Shown in pieces: positions 41,901-51,153 of a stretch of 64,000 nt of DNA. The DNA comes from CAZHTF01 sp964535305 (lineage in GTDB: Bacteria; Planctomycetota; Phycisphaerae; UBA1845; Fen-1342): NCBI GenBank assembly GCA_964535305.1, contig CAZHTF010000009.1:1-64000 (forward strand). The letters are read 5' to 3'. Below the pieces are notes generated by a model. It ran no database searches. It saw nothing but the letters and a program-made list of their open reading frames with translations, and had not been told where the DNA came from. A program made the translations under genes and the position numbers. Position 1 is the stretch's first letter. The number at the start of each line of letters is the position of its first letter.

Positions 41901-42422
41901 ATGAACGCCGAGGAATTTGCGCGCGACTTCGCGACGTACTCAAACGAGAAGCTCGAGCAGAATCGAGCCCAGATCGTGCGCTGCGCCGGCCTGCTGTCTG
42001 ACGCGCAGCTCTGGTCGCGCGTCAACGCGAACTGCAACAGCGTCGGCAACCTGCTGCTGCACCTGACCGGCAACATCCGCCAGTGGATTTGCAGCTCGAT
42101 CGGCGGCGAGGCGTTCGAGCGCGACCGACCGCGCGAATTCGCCGAGCGCGGGCCGCTGCCGCGCGAGCGCGTCCTGAGCGACTTCGAGCGTGTCATGACC
42201 TCGGCGAGCGCAGTCATCGCGGCGCAGACTACGCAGACGCTGGCGATCCGCCACAAGATTCAGGCGTACGACGTGTCGCGATTGACGGCGATCCTGCACG
42301 TGGTCGAGCATTGCTCGTATCACTGCGGGCAGATCGTGCACATGACCAAGGCGATCCTGGATCTCGATCTCAGCCAGTACGACGCGCGCGGGCATCGATT
42401 GAACAAACAGAATGCGCCGTAG
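41901..42422 (+). CDS. DinB-family (DUF1572-like) four-helix protein
   Basis: ATG 41901 with GGAG six bases upstream gives 173 residues. The three metal-coordinating histidines of the DinB fold are visible: one in LLLHLTGNIRQW and two in ILHVVEHCSYHCGQIVHM. Family members are metal-dependent thiol transferases or hydrolases (bacillithiol/mycothiol S-transferase type), and most are uncharacterised. The stop codon lies within a 19-bp tandem duplication. Confidence 0.85.
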   Translation: MNAEEFARDFATYSNEKLEQNRAQIVRCAGLLSDAQLWSRVNANCNSVGNLLLHLTGNIRQWICSSIGGEAFERDRPREFAERGPLPRERVLSDFERVMTSASAVIAAQTTQTLAIRHKIQAYDVSRLTAILHVVEHCSYHCGQIVHMTKAILDLDLSQYDARGHRLNKQNAP

Positions 42423-42445
42423 TGGGCAGAATGCGCCGTAGTGGG
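42408..42445 (+). repeat. 19-bp tandem duplication at the dinB-like gene end
   Basis: CAGAATGCGCCGTAGTGGG occurs twice back-to-back. The first copy encodes the last residues (QNAP) and stop of the DinB-like gene; the second lies just beyond the stop, so the reading frame is intact. Confidence 0.9.
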
Positions 42446-42719
42446 AGCGAGAGCGGTTTCGGCCTGAGTGGATTTGCACGGTTGCGCGGGTTCGGTCTGA
42501 CGCTCAGGCATGTGCAGCGGCGTGCGCGTGTACGACGGTTGCTTATTCGGGTAAGTCAGGTCTGGGAAGTAAAGTGGGCCGGTGGTCGCGACGTGCGGGG
42601 GGGACACGTTCGCCGACGCAGGCCGGCCCGAGGATCACCATTTTTTTACGATACGCATGTGGCGAGTTAGCTGCAAGCGGTTGCAGCGCGAAATTTGCTT
42701 CTCTGAAAGAAAATCGGGA
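42446..42719. other. non-coding spacer before tRNA-Gln
   Basis: About 270 bases with no supported gene. A T-run near 42645 follows GC-rich sequence and could help termination downstream of the tRNA on the minus strand, but no clean stem was seen. Confidence 0.3.
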
Positions 42720-42790
42720 CTGGGGATCCAGGATTCGAACCTGAACTAACTGATCCAGAGTCAGTTGTGCTACCGTTACACTAATCCCCA
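42720..42790 (-). tRNA. tRNA-Gln(CTG)
   Basis: Minus-strand cloverleaf with acceptor TGGGGAT/ATCCCCA, a short D-arm, anticodon arm with loop CTCTGGA (anticodon CTG) and T-arm CAGG TTCGAAT CCTG; discriminator G. CCA is not encoded. U1-A72 at the top of the acceptor and G73 are glutamine identity features. Confidence 0.93.
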
Positions 42791-43011
42791 AACGGAGCCT
42801 CGGGCCTGCAGGTGCCGCGGCTTGCAACAGCATCGCATCAGCAAATTTCCAGGGGCGGCGGGCCTCGTTTTGCAGGCAGTTCTTACAACGCCGCGCGCCT
42901 GGGCGCTTCGATCGCACGCGAACCTCCCGCCGCGCGCGAAGCATTTAGTCTAGCGCTCAATCCAGTCCGATTCAATAGGCTGGCGACCTCCGCCGGAGCA
43001 GGCGACCGACC

Positions 43012-44343
43012 GTGAGCGCACACAACGACACATGCTCGACGTTCACGACGCTGATGCGGCGCGGCTGCGCCCCGGCGGTCCTGCAATTGGTCGCGCTCGC
43101 GCTGCTGATCGGCTGGTCAGTCGCGACCGTCGCACACTACGCACAACTGCGGCTCGGCGTGGACGCCAGCGGGCGCGCCGGCGGCGGCGACTTCCTCGCG
43201 TTCTACGCGGCGGGCCGCATGATCGCGGCGGGCGACGGCCCGCAGCTCTATTCGCTCAAAAGTCAGCAGGCCGCGCAGAAAGAGCTGTTCGCGCCAGCCG
43301 CGTACGACGGGCTGGCCACGTTTCTGAATCCGCCGAGCTTCGCGCTGCCCTTCGCCGTGTTGTCTACACTGCCCTTTACCGCCTCGCACGCCGTCTACTG
43401 TTGCTTGATGATCGCGGCGATGCTGGCCGGTCTGCAGTTACTCAAACCTCACTTGCCGAGGCTGCGCGAGCGCGGCGGCTGGCTGACGATCTGCGGACTT
43501 ACGCTCACGTTCTACCCAATCGTGATCACCGCGACCGGCGGGCAGAACACGCCGCTGAGCTTTCTGCTGCTGGCGTGGGCGTACGCGGCCCTGAAGCGTG
43601 CGCGGCCGCTGACGGCGGGCCTGGCGCTCGGACTGCTCGCGTTCAAGCCGCAACTCGCCGCTTTCCCGCTGCTGCTGCTGCTGATCCAACGGCGCTTCAA
43701 CGTGCTGCTGGCCGCCGGCGGCGTCCTCGCGCTGCAATACGTGCTCGGGGCGGCGATTGTCGGTGCAGACTGGCCGCTGCGGCATGCGCGGCTGCTCGAC
43801 AGCTACGCACCGCTCGAAGCAGCCTTTAACGGCCTCAAATCAATCTCGATCTTCGGCGCCCTTGAAGCGCACGGCGGACTCAGCGGGTGGCGCGTCGCGG
43901 CGCTGCTGGCGGCCGCGGCACTCGCGCTGCTGATCGCAGCTTCTGGCGCGCCGCGCGCTACCGCCTCGCTCGAAGCGATTTGGAGCGTGGCGATTTGCGC
44001 CGGGCTGTTGCTCAGCCCGCACACGCAGTGGTACGAAGTCGGCCTGTTGGCGTTGCCGGCGCTGCTGCTGCTTGAGGCGCAGCTTCGTCATGCGGGAGAG
44101 ATCGGGCCGTGGCCGCGATTGGCGCTGCTGGTCGGCTGGCTCGGCCCGCCCTTGTATGCGCTGGGGCCGGCGCTGGGCGTGCAACCCTTGCTGGCCTGGC
44201 CAGCGCTGCTGCTGCTGGCGGCGCTGCGCGTGGCGCGGCGGCGCGACGACGAAACCGACGCCAATGCGAACGCCGAGCTTCCTCGAATTCCTCCGTCGGC
44301 AGTGCCGTGCGCGATTGCAAGCGGCTCACGCGCCGGATTCTGA
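43012..44343 (+). CDS. GT87/DUF2029-type membrane glycosyltransferase
   Basis: GTG 43012 starts a 443-residue polytopic membrane protein with about ten hydrophobic segments. GGGDFLAFYAAGRMIAAGDG after the first membrane segment is the acidic first-loop motif of GT-C enzymes of the PimE/DUF2029 group, and FLNPPSFALPFA, TGGQNTPLSFLLLAWAY and LLAFKPQLAAFPLLLL are typical for DUF2029. Such enzymes use polyprenyl-phosphate sugars to build cell-envelope glycolipids. The substrate is unknown. Its last 18 bases overlap the convergent permease gene. Confidence 0.82.
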   Translation: MSAHNDTCSTFTTLMRRGCAPAVLQLVALALLIGWSVATVAHYAQLRLGVDASGRAGGGDFLAFYAAGRMIAAGDGPQLYSLKSQQAAQKELFAPAAYDGLATFLNPPSFALPFAVLSTLPFTASHAVYCCLMIAAMLAGLQLLKPHLPRLRERGGWLTICGLTLTFYPIVITATGGQNTPLSFLLLAWAYAALKRARPLTAGLALGLLAFKPQLAAFPLLLLLIQRRFNVLLAAGGVLALQYVLGAAIVGADWPLRHARLLDSYAPLEAAFNGLKSISIFGALEAHGGLSGWRVAALLAAAALALLIAASGAPRATASLEAIWSVAICAGLLLSPHTQWYEVGLLALPALLLLEAQLRHAGEIGPWPRLALLVGWLGPPLYALGPALGVQPLLAWPALLLLAALRVARRRDDETDANANAELPRIPPSAVPCAIASGSRAGF

Positions 44344-45222
44344 ACGCACGTCGATCGCATCGCGCAGCCCATCGCCGATGAAGTTCAGTGCCAGAAGTGT
44401 GAGCGAGAGCGCCACACACGGGAACAGCAGCAGCCACCAGTCGAATTGCACCGGATTCAGCAGCCGAACACCGTCCGCCACCAGCGAGCCCCAGGTCGCC
44501 TGCGGCGGCTGGATGCCGATCCCGAGAAAGCTGAGAAACGATTCTTGCAGGATCGCCTGTGGCACAATCAGCGTGGCGTACACGGCGATCGGGCCGAGCG
44601 CGTTCGGCAGGATGTGCCAGAGCAGGATGCGGTGCGTCGGCAGGCCCAGGGCTCGCGCAGCCTCGATAAACGTGCGTTCGCGCAGCGAAAGCACCTGTCC
44701 GCGAACGACGCGCGCGATCGTCAACCAGCTCACGGAACCGACCGCGACGGCAATCACGATCAGCCGCGTCGATTCCTCCTGCAGCCCGAGCCCGCGTTTG
44801 AGCCATTGCCCGAGCGATACGGTCAAGAGCATCAGCAGCAGCAGCGACGGCAGCGCGTAGAGCACGTCGACCACGCGCATCATCCAGGCATCGACGCGGC
44901 CGCCAAGATAGCCGGCGATCGCCCCGTAGGCCGTGCCGATGGTGACCGCGATCAGCGCCGCCAGCAGGCCGAGCGTAAGCGAAATCGCTCCACCAAATAG
45001 CACGCGCGCCAGCAGGTCGCGGCCGAGCTCGTCGGTGCCGAGCCAGTGTGCCGCGGCGGGCGGCAGTCGTGCGGCGGGAAAGTTCGTGCTGCGCATCGCG
45101 GCCGCGGTCCACGGCAGCGATAGGTAGCAGGCGAGCAGCATCAGGGCCAGCAGCGCGAGCGAGGCGATCGCGGCGCGATTGCGCCGGAAGCGCGTCAGCG
45201 GACTAGCGCGCGGCGGACTCAT
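44326..45222 (-). CDS. oligopeptide-type ABC transporter permease (DppC/OppC-like)
   Basis: ATG 45222 overlaps the upstream permease stop by four bases and gives 298 residues. The N-terminal RFRRNRAAIASLALLALMLL, HWLGTDELGRDLLARVLFG and the cytoplasmic EAA-type loop FIEAARALGLPTHRILLWHILPN are the DppC signature; FLSFLGIGIQPPQATWG follows. It pairs with the DppB-like protein to form an inner-membrane channel for peptides or nickel. No ATPase or binding-protein gene is in the window, so the cassette is incomplete here. Confidence 0.93.
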   Translation of the reverse strand: MSPPRASPLTRFRRNRAAIASLALLALMLLACYLSLPWTAAAMRSTNFPAARLPPAAAHWLGTDELGRDLLARVLFGGAISLTLGLLAALIAVTIGTAYGAIAGYLGGRVDAWMMRVVDVLYALPSLLLLMLLTVSLGQWLKRGLGLQEESTRLIVIAVAVGSVSWLTIARVVRGQVLSLRERTFIEAARALGLPTHRILLWHILPNALGPIAVYATLIVPQAILQESFLSFLGIGIQPPQATWGSLVADGVRLLNPVQFDWWLLLFPCVALSLTLLALNFIGDGLRDAIDVRSESGA

Positions 45223-46154
45223 GGACGGGCTGTGCCGACGCGGATGCGCGGATCGACCCAGGCGTACAACAGATCGACCAGCAGGTTGAATGAGATCAGG
45301 AACACGCTGTAGACGAGCACCGTGGCAAGAATCAGGCTCTGATCGCGGTTGTTGATCGATTCGACCACGTGCGTGCCCATTCCGGGAATTGCGAAGATGC
45401 GCTCGACCACGAACGAGCCGGTGAACACGGCCGCCGCTGCCGGCCCGAGATAACTGAGCACCGGCAGCATGGCGTTGGGCAGCGCGTGCCCCAGCAGCAC
45501 GCGCCAGTTCGGCAAGCCCTTGGCCCGCGCCGTGCGGATGAAGTCTTCGCTGAGCGTCTCCAGCATCGCCGCCCGCAGCAGCCGCGCGATGTAGGCCGCG
45601 TGCGGCAGCGCCAGCGTCAGCGCCGGGAGGATGGCCTGCGCCGGCGAGCCCCAGCCGCCGACTGGCGCCAGCTTGAGACCGATCGCGAAGACGATCAGCA
45701 GCAGGCTGCCGACCACGAATGTGGGCAGCGAGATGCCCAGCAGTGCCATCGCGACCGCGCCGTGATCCAGCCAGCCGCCGGGGCGGATCGCGGCGACGAC
45801 GCCCGCGGTGATGCCGATGCACATCGCCAGCAGCAGCGCCAGCAGGCCAAGCTGCAACGAGACTGGCAGGGCGGCCGCGAGGATCTCGCTGACGGTCCAT
45901 TCTTCATACTGGTGTGCCGGCAGGTCGCGGTCCCAGACCAGCCGCTTGGGCCAGGTCCAGAAATAGCGCGTTGCCCATGGCTGGTCGTAGTTGAACGCGA
46001 TCCGCTTGCGCTCGAGCAGCTCGGGCGAAAGATCGCGGCCGCCGGCTTCGAGCCCCTCGCCCGGCGTGGCGGTCAGCAGGATGACAGCACCGCCATACAC
46101 CGCCAAGATCACCAGCGGAAAAGCGAGCAGGCGGCGCAGCGCGAAGCGAAGCAT
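45219..46154 (-). CDS. oligopeptide-type ABC transporter permease (DppB/OppB-like)
   Basis: A 311-residue inner-membrane permease with an N-terminal anchor (LRFALRRLLAFPLVILAVYG), then five further hydrophobic segments. The EAA loop DFIRTARAKGLPNWRVLLGH and VVERIFAIPGMGTHVVESIN are the diagnostic DppB motifs. The periplasmic loop after the first helix contains an ERKRIAFNYDQPW segment, as in the OppB group. The downstream dppC-like gene overlaps by ATGA. Upstream is a short divergent spacer with an asparaginase-like gene. Confidence 0.93.
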   Translation of the reverse strand: MLRFALRRLLAFPLVILAVYGGAVILLTATPGEGLEAGGRDLSPELLERKRIAFNYDQPWATRYFWTWPKRLVWDRDLPAHQYEEWTVSEILAAALPVSLQLGLLALLLAMCIGITAGVVAAIRPGGWLDHGAVAMALLGISLPTFVVGSLLLIVFAIGLKLAPVGGWGSPAQAILPALTLALPHAAYIARLLRAAMLETLSEDFIRTARAKGLPNWRVLLGHALPNAMLPVLSYLGPAAAAVFTGSFVVERIFAIPGMGTHVVESINNRDQSLILATVLVYSVFLISFNLLVDLLYAWVDPRIRVGTARP

Positions 46155-46303
46155 CGCTGGGGATCATAACGAGCGGTCAGGCCGAAGGTGCGTTGTCGTG
46201 GCCGCTCTCAAGAGTCAGTGCCGCCTGGACAGCCTAAGCCAGGAAATGCCTCATTTGTCGAATTCATAGCCGTAAAATGCAGGACACCGAGGGAGTGCAC
46301 GCG

Positions 46304-46837
46304 ATGCGGGTTGCGATCCTGACCACCGGCGGGACGATCGAAAAGGTCTATGACGAGGCCGATGGCTCGCTTCGCAACGTCGGGTCCGGGCTTGACCAAA
46401 TCCTTAGCGGGTTGCGGCTGCACGACGTGCGCTGGCGACATGTGCCGGTCATGTCGAAGGACTCGCTTGAGATGACCGACGCCGATCGGCTGCTGATTCT
46501 GGAAGCGGTGCGCACAGCATTGCCAGACTCGGATGCGGTGCTGGTGTTGCATGGTACGGACACGCTCAGCATCACTGGCGAGCTGTTGCACGCGCGGCTG
46601 AGCGGGTTGGATCGGCCGGTGGTGCTGAGCGGTGCGATGCGGCCGTTTGTATTTCGCGACACCGACGCGTATCAGAACCTGACCGAAGCGTTGCTGGCCT
46701 GCCGGCTGCTCGCTCCGGGTGTTTACGTGGTGATGCACAACCAGGCGCTGCGGTTTCCGGGCGTTGTGAAAGACCGACATTTCATGACATTCACCCGCGC
46801 GCCTGCGAGAGGCAGGACCGGGCCTGATCCAGCGTGA
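46304..46837 (+). CDS. single-domain asparaginase-like protein
   Basis: ATG 46304 with GAGGGAG eight bases upstream gives 177 residues corresponding only to the N-terminal domain of L-asparaginase: VAILTTGGTIEKVYDEADG (first catalytic Thr), and VLVLHGTDTLSITGELLHA with the second catalytic Thr-Asp, then VVLSGAMRPF. The C-terminal domain that completes the active site of classical asparaginases is absent. Short proteins of this kind are recurrent, so this is likely a family form, not a truncation; activity is uncertain. Confidence 0.82.
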   Translation: MRVAILTTGGTIEKVYDEADGSLRNVGSGLDQILSGLRLHDVRWRHVPVMSKDSLEMTDADRLLILEAVRTALPDSDAVLVLHGTDTLSITGELLHARLSGLDRPVVLSGAMRPFVFRDTDAYQNLTEALLACRLLAPGVYVVMHNQALRFPGVVKDRHFMTFTRAPARGRTGPDPA

Positions 46838-47064
46838 CATTCTCGCGCAAATCAGCAAAGCGCGCCGATTCGTACGCCGCGCTCTCAAGCGCTCGTCTGA
46901 CCGCTGCTCACCCTCGCGACTGAATTCGACTCTCGAAGCGATACTGACATTCGACTGGCGCGGCGGCAGCAGACATCCGGACTTACGGCTCGTGCAAACG
47001 CGCTCGCCGCTTTCGCCGACGCGCGCTGCCGCGTATCATCCCGCGTTTTCGGGAGATTCCGCGA

Positions 47065-48552
47065 ATGCCGGTAGATGCCTCGTTCATGGAGAAGCTGGTC
47101 GCGCTCTGTCGCCGACGCGGCATCATCTTTCAATCCAGCGAGATCTACGGTGGGATCGGCGGCTTTTGGGATTACGGGCCGCTGGGCGTGGAGCTGAAGC
47201 GCAATATCAAGAACGCGTGGTGGCACGATTACGTGACCTGTCCGCCGGAGGGTCCGGACGGCAAGCCGCTGCAGATGGTCGGGCTGGATTGCTCGATCAT
47301 CATGAACCCGCGTGTCTGGGAGGCCAGCGGACACGCAACCGGCTTTTCGGATCCGATGGTTTCCTGCCGCACCGAGGGCTGCAAGGGCCTGTTTCGCGCC
47401 GATCAGATCGCGGGGACGCAGTGTCCGCTCAAGCCCAGCCGCAAGCCGGGCGAATTTGAGAAGTGTACGCTGACCGAGCCCCGGCAGTTCAACTTGATGT
47501 TCGAGTCGCACGCTGGCGCGTTGCAGGACGCGGCCTCGAAGGTGTACCTGCGGCCTGAGACGGCCCAGGGCATATTCGCGAACTACAAGAACATCCTGGA
47601 CACATCGCGGGTCAAAGTGCCCTTTGGTGTGGCGCAGATCGGCAAAGCCTTTCGCAACGAGATCAACCCGCGCAACTTCACGTTTCGCTCGCGCGAGTTC
47701 GAGCAGATGGAGATCGAGTTCTTCTGCACCGAAGAGAGCGCGATGATGTGGTGGGAGTTCTGGCGCGACCATCGCATCAACTGGTACAAGCGCCACGGCT
47801 TGGCCGGCGATAAGCTGCGCCCGCGCAACCAGGCCGGCGACGAGTTGGCGCATTACAGCAAGGCCTGCGCCGACATCGAGTACCTGTTCCCATTCTCCGA
47901 CGAGCCCCAGGAGCTCGAAGGCGTCGCGCACCGCGGCTGCTTTGACCTCACGCAGCATGCCAAGCACAGCGGCGTCGATCTGAATTACTTCGACGAAGAA
48001 GCCTGGGCCCGATTCCTGGCAGAGCGTAAGACGCGCGGCGAACCCGAGCTGACCAAGGAGCAGAAGCAGGAGCTGGGCGGCAAGCCGCCGTACCGCTACC
48101 TGCCGAACGTGATCGAGCCATCCGCCGGGGCCGACCGCGCGACACTGGCGTTCCTATGCGAGGCGTATCGCGAAGACAGCAAGCCCGACGCCAAGGGTGT
48201 GCTGCAAACGCGCGTGTACCTCAGCCTGCACCCGCGGCTAGCGCCGATCAAGGCCGCGTTCCTGCCGCTGGTGAACAAGGAAGGCATGCCCGAGATTGCC
48301 GACGCGCTCTATCGCGAAGCGCGGCAGCGCATGAACGTGTTCTTTGACGACGGTGGCGCGATCGGCCGGCGCTATTATCGTCAGGACGAAGCCGGAACGC
48401 CCTTCTGCATCACCATCGATGGCGACACAGTGCGCGGCGAGGGCGAGTTTGCGGGAACGGTGACGATCCGCGATCGCGACACACTCCAGCAGGAGCGCGT
48501 GCACAAGTCGCGCGTGCTCGAGTGGCTCACACCGCGTGTGCAGGCAAGCTGA
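47065..48552 (+). CDS. glyQS: glycyl-tRNA synthetase, dimeric type
   Basis: A 495-residue class-II synthetase of the alpha2 kind. SSEIYGGIGGFWDYGPLGVELK is motif-1-proximal; LRPETAQGIFANYKNIL and FGVAQIGKAFRNEINPRNFTFRSREFEQME contain motif 2 and the glycine pocket; VIEPSAGADRATLAFL is motif 3. A C-terminal anticodon domain follows. GGGAG is nine bases before ATG 47065. It is not the alpha2beta2 GlyQ/GlyS pair found in many Gram-negative bacteria. Confidence 0.95.
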   Translation: MPVDASFMEKLVALCRRRGIIFQSSEIYGGIGGFWDYGPLGVELKRNIKNAWWHDYVTCPPEGPDGKPLQMVGLDCSIIMNPRVWEASGHATGFSDPMVSCRTEGCKGLFRADQIAGTQCPLKPSRKPGEFEKCTLTEPRQFNLMFESHAGALQDAASKVYLRPETAQGIFANYKNILDTSRVKVPFGVAQIGKAFRNEINPRNFTFRSREFEQMEIEFFCTEESAMMWWEFWRDHRINWYKRHGLAGDKLRPRNQAGDELAHYSKACADIEYLFPFSDEPQELEGVAHRGCFDLTQHAKHSGVDLNYFDEEAWARFLAERKTRGEPELTKEQKQELGGKPPYRYLPNVIEPSAGADRATLAFLCEAYREDSKPDAKGVLQTRVYLSLHPRLAPIKAAFLPLVNKEGMPEIADALYREARQRMNVFFDDGGAIGRRYYRQDEAGTPFCITIDGDTVRGEGEFAGTVTIRDRDTLQQERVHKSRVLEWLTPRVQAS

Positions 48553-48825
48553 CAGGCCGCGTCAAGCCGCGCTGCGCTTAAATTGCTGGCCGCCCGCAGC
48601 CTTGCGCCAGGTCATCCCCGCGGGCTCTCCCACCCGCGCGGCGCACGCGGTTTTTCCGATCCGCGGAAATCCAAGCTGCCCAAACCCGCGTAAGTACCCT
48701 TGAACGGCGGCGACGGCCTCTGGCTGAGACCGATTGACCGCCGAATGGCTGGCTCCGCGTGTGCGGGCCAATCTCAAGTGCGCGGCCAGCTTCGGCCGCA
48801 CGGCTCAACGGAATTGGAGACGAAG

Positions 48826-50313
48826 ATGTCCGAGTTTTCCTTGCTGCGCCCCGGCCGCGCGCTTGCGGTGGCCTGCTCGGCTGCCCTGGGCGCTGGTGCT
48901 CTCGCCTCGAACCACAGTGATGCCCCGCTGATCAAGCAGGACCCGCAGGCGAACCTGACCGACGTCTACGCCTTCATCGGCACCAAGTACGACGACCCGT
49001 CGGTCAAAGTCCTGAACGTCTCGCTCAGCTTCCGGCCCTTTTCCGAGCCCGGCGACGGCGACATCTACGAACGCTTCGCCGATGACGTCCGCTACAGCGT
49101 CCACATCACCAACCCGACGGACGGCGACACCGCACTGCGCTACGACTTCTTCTTCTCCGCCGTCGATGGCAACTACAAGAACCTCGACACACTGATCAAC
49201 TACGGCGTCGGCACTGAGGTCGGCCCGATTCAGACCGTCGGCGACAACCGCCAGAATTTCACGCAGACCTACAACGTCGTCCGTGTCAGCGGCCGCCGCA
49301 CGTCTCAGATCGGCAGCAACCTGCTGACCCCGCCGCCGAACGTCGGCAGCCGCGTCACGCCGTTTTACAACGACGCCAATGGCAAGGCTGTTTCGGGCGC
49401 GACCACGCTGGCCGAGCTGGATAGCTACACGCGCACGACGATCTACTCGCTGCCGACTGGCGAAGCCGTCTGGGCCGGCCCGCGCGACGACAGCTTTTTC
49501 TCCGATATCCCTGGCGTCTTTAATCTGCTCGACCCTCGCATCCTCGACAATAACGGCTCGCTGGCCGACGGCCTGGGCCAGGATGGCAACGGCGTTGACG
49601 GCTTCAAGGGCTACAACGTGCTGGCGATCGCCATGCAGATTCCGCTCAACCTGCTCGACGACATCGGCGTGCCCGCCAGCTTCACCTCGCCCTTCTTCGG
49701 CGCGCAAACGGGCGTCGGCGTCTACGCTTCGACCAGCCGCCCGCGCATCAGCATCCGCCGCAGCGACGGCACGCGCCAGAACCTGGGCGGTTGGGTTCAG
49801 GTGCAGCGCCTCGGCAACCCGCTCTTCAATGAAGGCCTGGTCGCCAACCGCGACAAGGACCGCTTCAACCGCACCGGGCCGGTCCAGGACGCCAGCTTCG
49901 CGCAGTACGCGCTCAATCCCGAGTTGGCCGTGCTGATCAACGCCGTCTACGGCACCAGCTTCGTCACCAGCAACCGCACTGACTTGGCCGCGATCTTCAT
50001 CCCCGACGTGCTCCGCGTGAACACCACCACCGACCCGGTTCGACTCGCCGGACAGCCCGGGTTCAGCCGCTTCGGATTCATCGGCGGCGATACGACCACC
50101 GGCGGCGTGTCCAGCGGCTGGCCAAACGGCCGCCGCTTCGGCGACGACGTGGTTGACATCGCGCTGACCGCGATCGCCAGCGGCCCGAGCTACACGACGA
50201 TCACGCTCGTCGGTGACAACGTGCACGCGAATGACCTGGCCTATCACCAGGTCTTCCCGTACATCGCGACGCCGCAATCCGGCAGCAACAACCGCAAGGA
50301 CCCGGGCAACTAA
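48826..50313 (+). CDS. secreted DUF4331-domain protein
   Basis: ATG 48826 follows GGAG at six bases and gives 495 residues. A signal peptide covers about residues 12-33 (ALAVACSAALGAGALA). The body is DUF4331: SNHSDAPLIKQDPQANLTDV, YAFIGTKYDDPSVKVLNVSL, and the C-terminal GRRFGDDVVDIALTAIA with HANDLAYHQVFPYIA. The family is of unknown function and is found in exported proteins. A small lipoprotein gene follows after 78 bases on the same strand. Confidence 0.87.
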   Translation: MSEFSLLRPGRALAVACSAALGAGALASNHSDAPLIKQDPQANLTDVYAFIGTKYDDPSVKVLNVSLSFRPFSEPGDGDIYERFADDVRYSVHITNPTDGDTALRYDFFFSAVDGNYKNLDTLINYGVGTEVGPIQTVGDNRQNFTQTYNVVRVSGRRTSQIGSNLLTPPPNVGSRVTPFYNDANGKAVSGATTLAELDSYTRTTIYSLPTGEAVWAGPRDDSFFSDIPGVFNLLDPRILDNNGSLADGLGQDGNGVDGFKGYNVLAIAMQIPLNLLDDIGVPASFTSPFFGAQTGVGVYASTSRPRISIRRSDGTRQNLGGWVQVQRLGNPLFNEGLVANRDKDRFNRTGPVQDASFAQYALNPELAVLINAVYGTSFVTSNRTDLAAIFIPDVLRVNTTTDPVRLAGQPGFSRFGFIGGDTTTGGVSSGWPNGRRFGDDVVDIALTAIASGPSYTTITLVGDNVHANDLAYHQVFPYIATPQSGSNNRKDPGN

Positions 50314-50391
50314 GGACAACTACACGCCAGCCGCGCCCGTCACTTGTGAACAACGCGCAGGCGGCGTGCGGGCTGAGCGGAGTAACCAAAC

Positions 50392-50688
50392 ATGAAAGTG
50401 CGAAACGTACTGATTCTGGTAACGAGTGCGATGTTGATCGGGGCGAGCGGCTGTGCCCCGCAGATGATGAGCGAGCCGGTCGGCAACGACGAGCCGCAAA
50501 CCGACAAGCTCGACACTGCCACACTGCTGGCCCTGTTCAATGCGGACTTGGGCGACGAAGGCGTCGAAGTGACGCAGGCGCAGGTCGACCAGGTCTTCGG
50601 CGATGACGACGAGCTGACCAGCGCCGTCCGCAAAGACCTGCTGCTGATGGACCTGGCGTCGCTGCTGCACACGCAGCGGACGCGCTAG
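50392..50688 (+). CDS. small lipoprotein, hypothetical
   Basis: A 98-residue protein with a type-II signal sequence (NVLILVTSAMLIGASGC, lipobox cysteine at residue 21), hence a likely lipoprotein. The mature part is short, acidic and helical with LLALFNADLGDEGVEVTQAQ and no recognised domain. GGAG lies nine bases before ATG 50392. Downstream of the DUF4331 gene and ending before a strong hairpin, it probably shares its transcript. Confidence 0.7.
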   Translation: MKVRNVLILVTSAMLIGASGCAPQMMSEPVGNDEPQTDKLDTATLLALFNADLGDEGVEVTQAQVDQVFGDDDELTSAVRKDLLLMDLASLLHTQRTR

Positions 50689-50744
50689 GCCCAACACCGC
50701 GGCAAGCGTCAGCCGCGATGCGAAAAACAGGGAGGGCAGCGATC

Positions 50745-50766
50745 GGCCAGGGGCTATCCCCTGGCC
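50745..50766. terminator. strong hairpin between convergent genes
   Basis: GGCCAGGGG-CTAT-CCCCTGGCC is a perfect 9-bp stem with a four-base loop placed between the lipoprotein gene (plus) and acylphosphatase gene (minus). There is no T-run, so a Rho-independent terminator is only a probable reading. Confidence 0.55.
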
Positions 50767-50859
50767 GGTTGCGTTTGCTGCGGTGCGCGTGAACGGCACC
50801 ACCGCTTCGGCTGCGGCGCGCCGCGGGCGATGTGGGCCTGTCCCGACCCGCGGGAATCT

Positions 50860-51153
50860 CTAATACAGGATGCGGAATTCCGATTCCTTGGCGTGCGCCG
50901 GCAGCTCGCAGTCCAGCTCGTCGTCGATGTGCCCCTCGAAGCGCTGCCGGATGGCCTCGAGGAACGCGCGCACCTGATCGGCCGGCCCCTCGGCTTCGAG
51001 TTCGACCGTGCCGTCGGGCGCGTTGCGGACGTATCCGACCACGCGGAAGCCGCGCGCCAGCTCGTGCGAGGTGGCGCGGAAGGACACGCCCTGCACGCGC
51101 CCGCTGAAGATCACGCGCGTGCGCGTGACGCCATTGCCCGCCGCGTCGCTCAC
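50860..51153 (-). CDS. acyP: acylphosphatase
   Basis: A 97-residue protein from GTG 51153, overlapping the upstream stop by GTGA, with AAAGGTG upstream. It has the substrate-binding Arg in SGRVQGVSFRATSHELA and the catalytic Asn in GYVRNAPDGTVELEAEG. Acylphosphatases hydrolyse acyl phosphates in the cytoplasm. A serine replaces the glycine of the usual VQGVGFR motif. Confidence 0.93.
   Translation of the reverse strand: MSDAAGNGVTRTRVIFSGRVQGVSFRATSHELARGFRVVGYVRNAPDGTVELEAEGPADQVRAFLEAIRQRFEGHIDDELDCELPAHAKESEFRILY

Noticed and set aside
42543..42944. minus-strand open frame around tRNA-Gln
   Set aside because: It translates the tRNA and GC-rich spacer; no protein-like features.
46304..46837. 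asparaginase gene truncated by mutation
   Set aside because: The start, ribosome-binding site and clean end fit the recurrent single-domain family; no remnant of the second domain follows in any frame.
48562..48801. short minus-strand frames between glyQS and the DUF4331 gene
   Set aside because: No ribosome-binding site, no recognisable sequence; composition is that of shadow frames.
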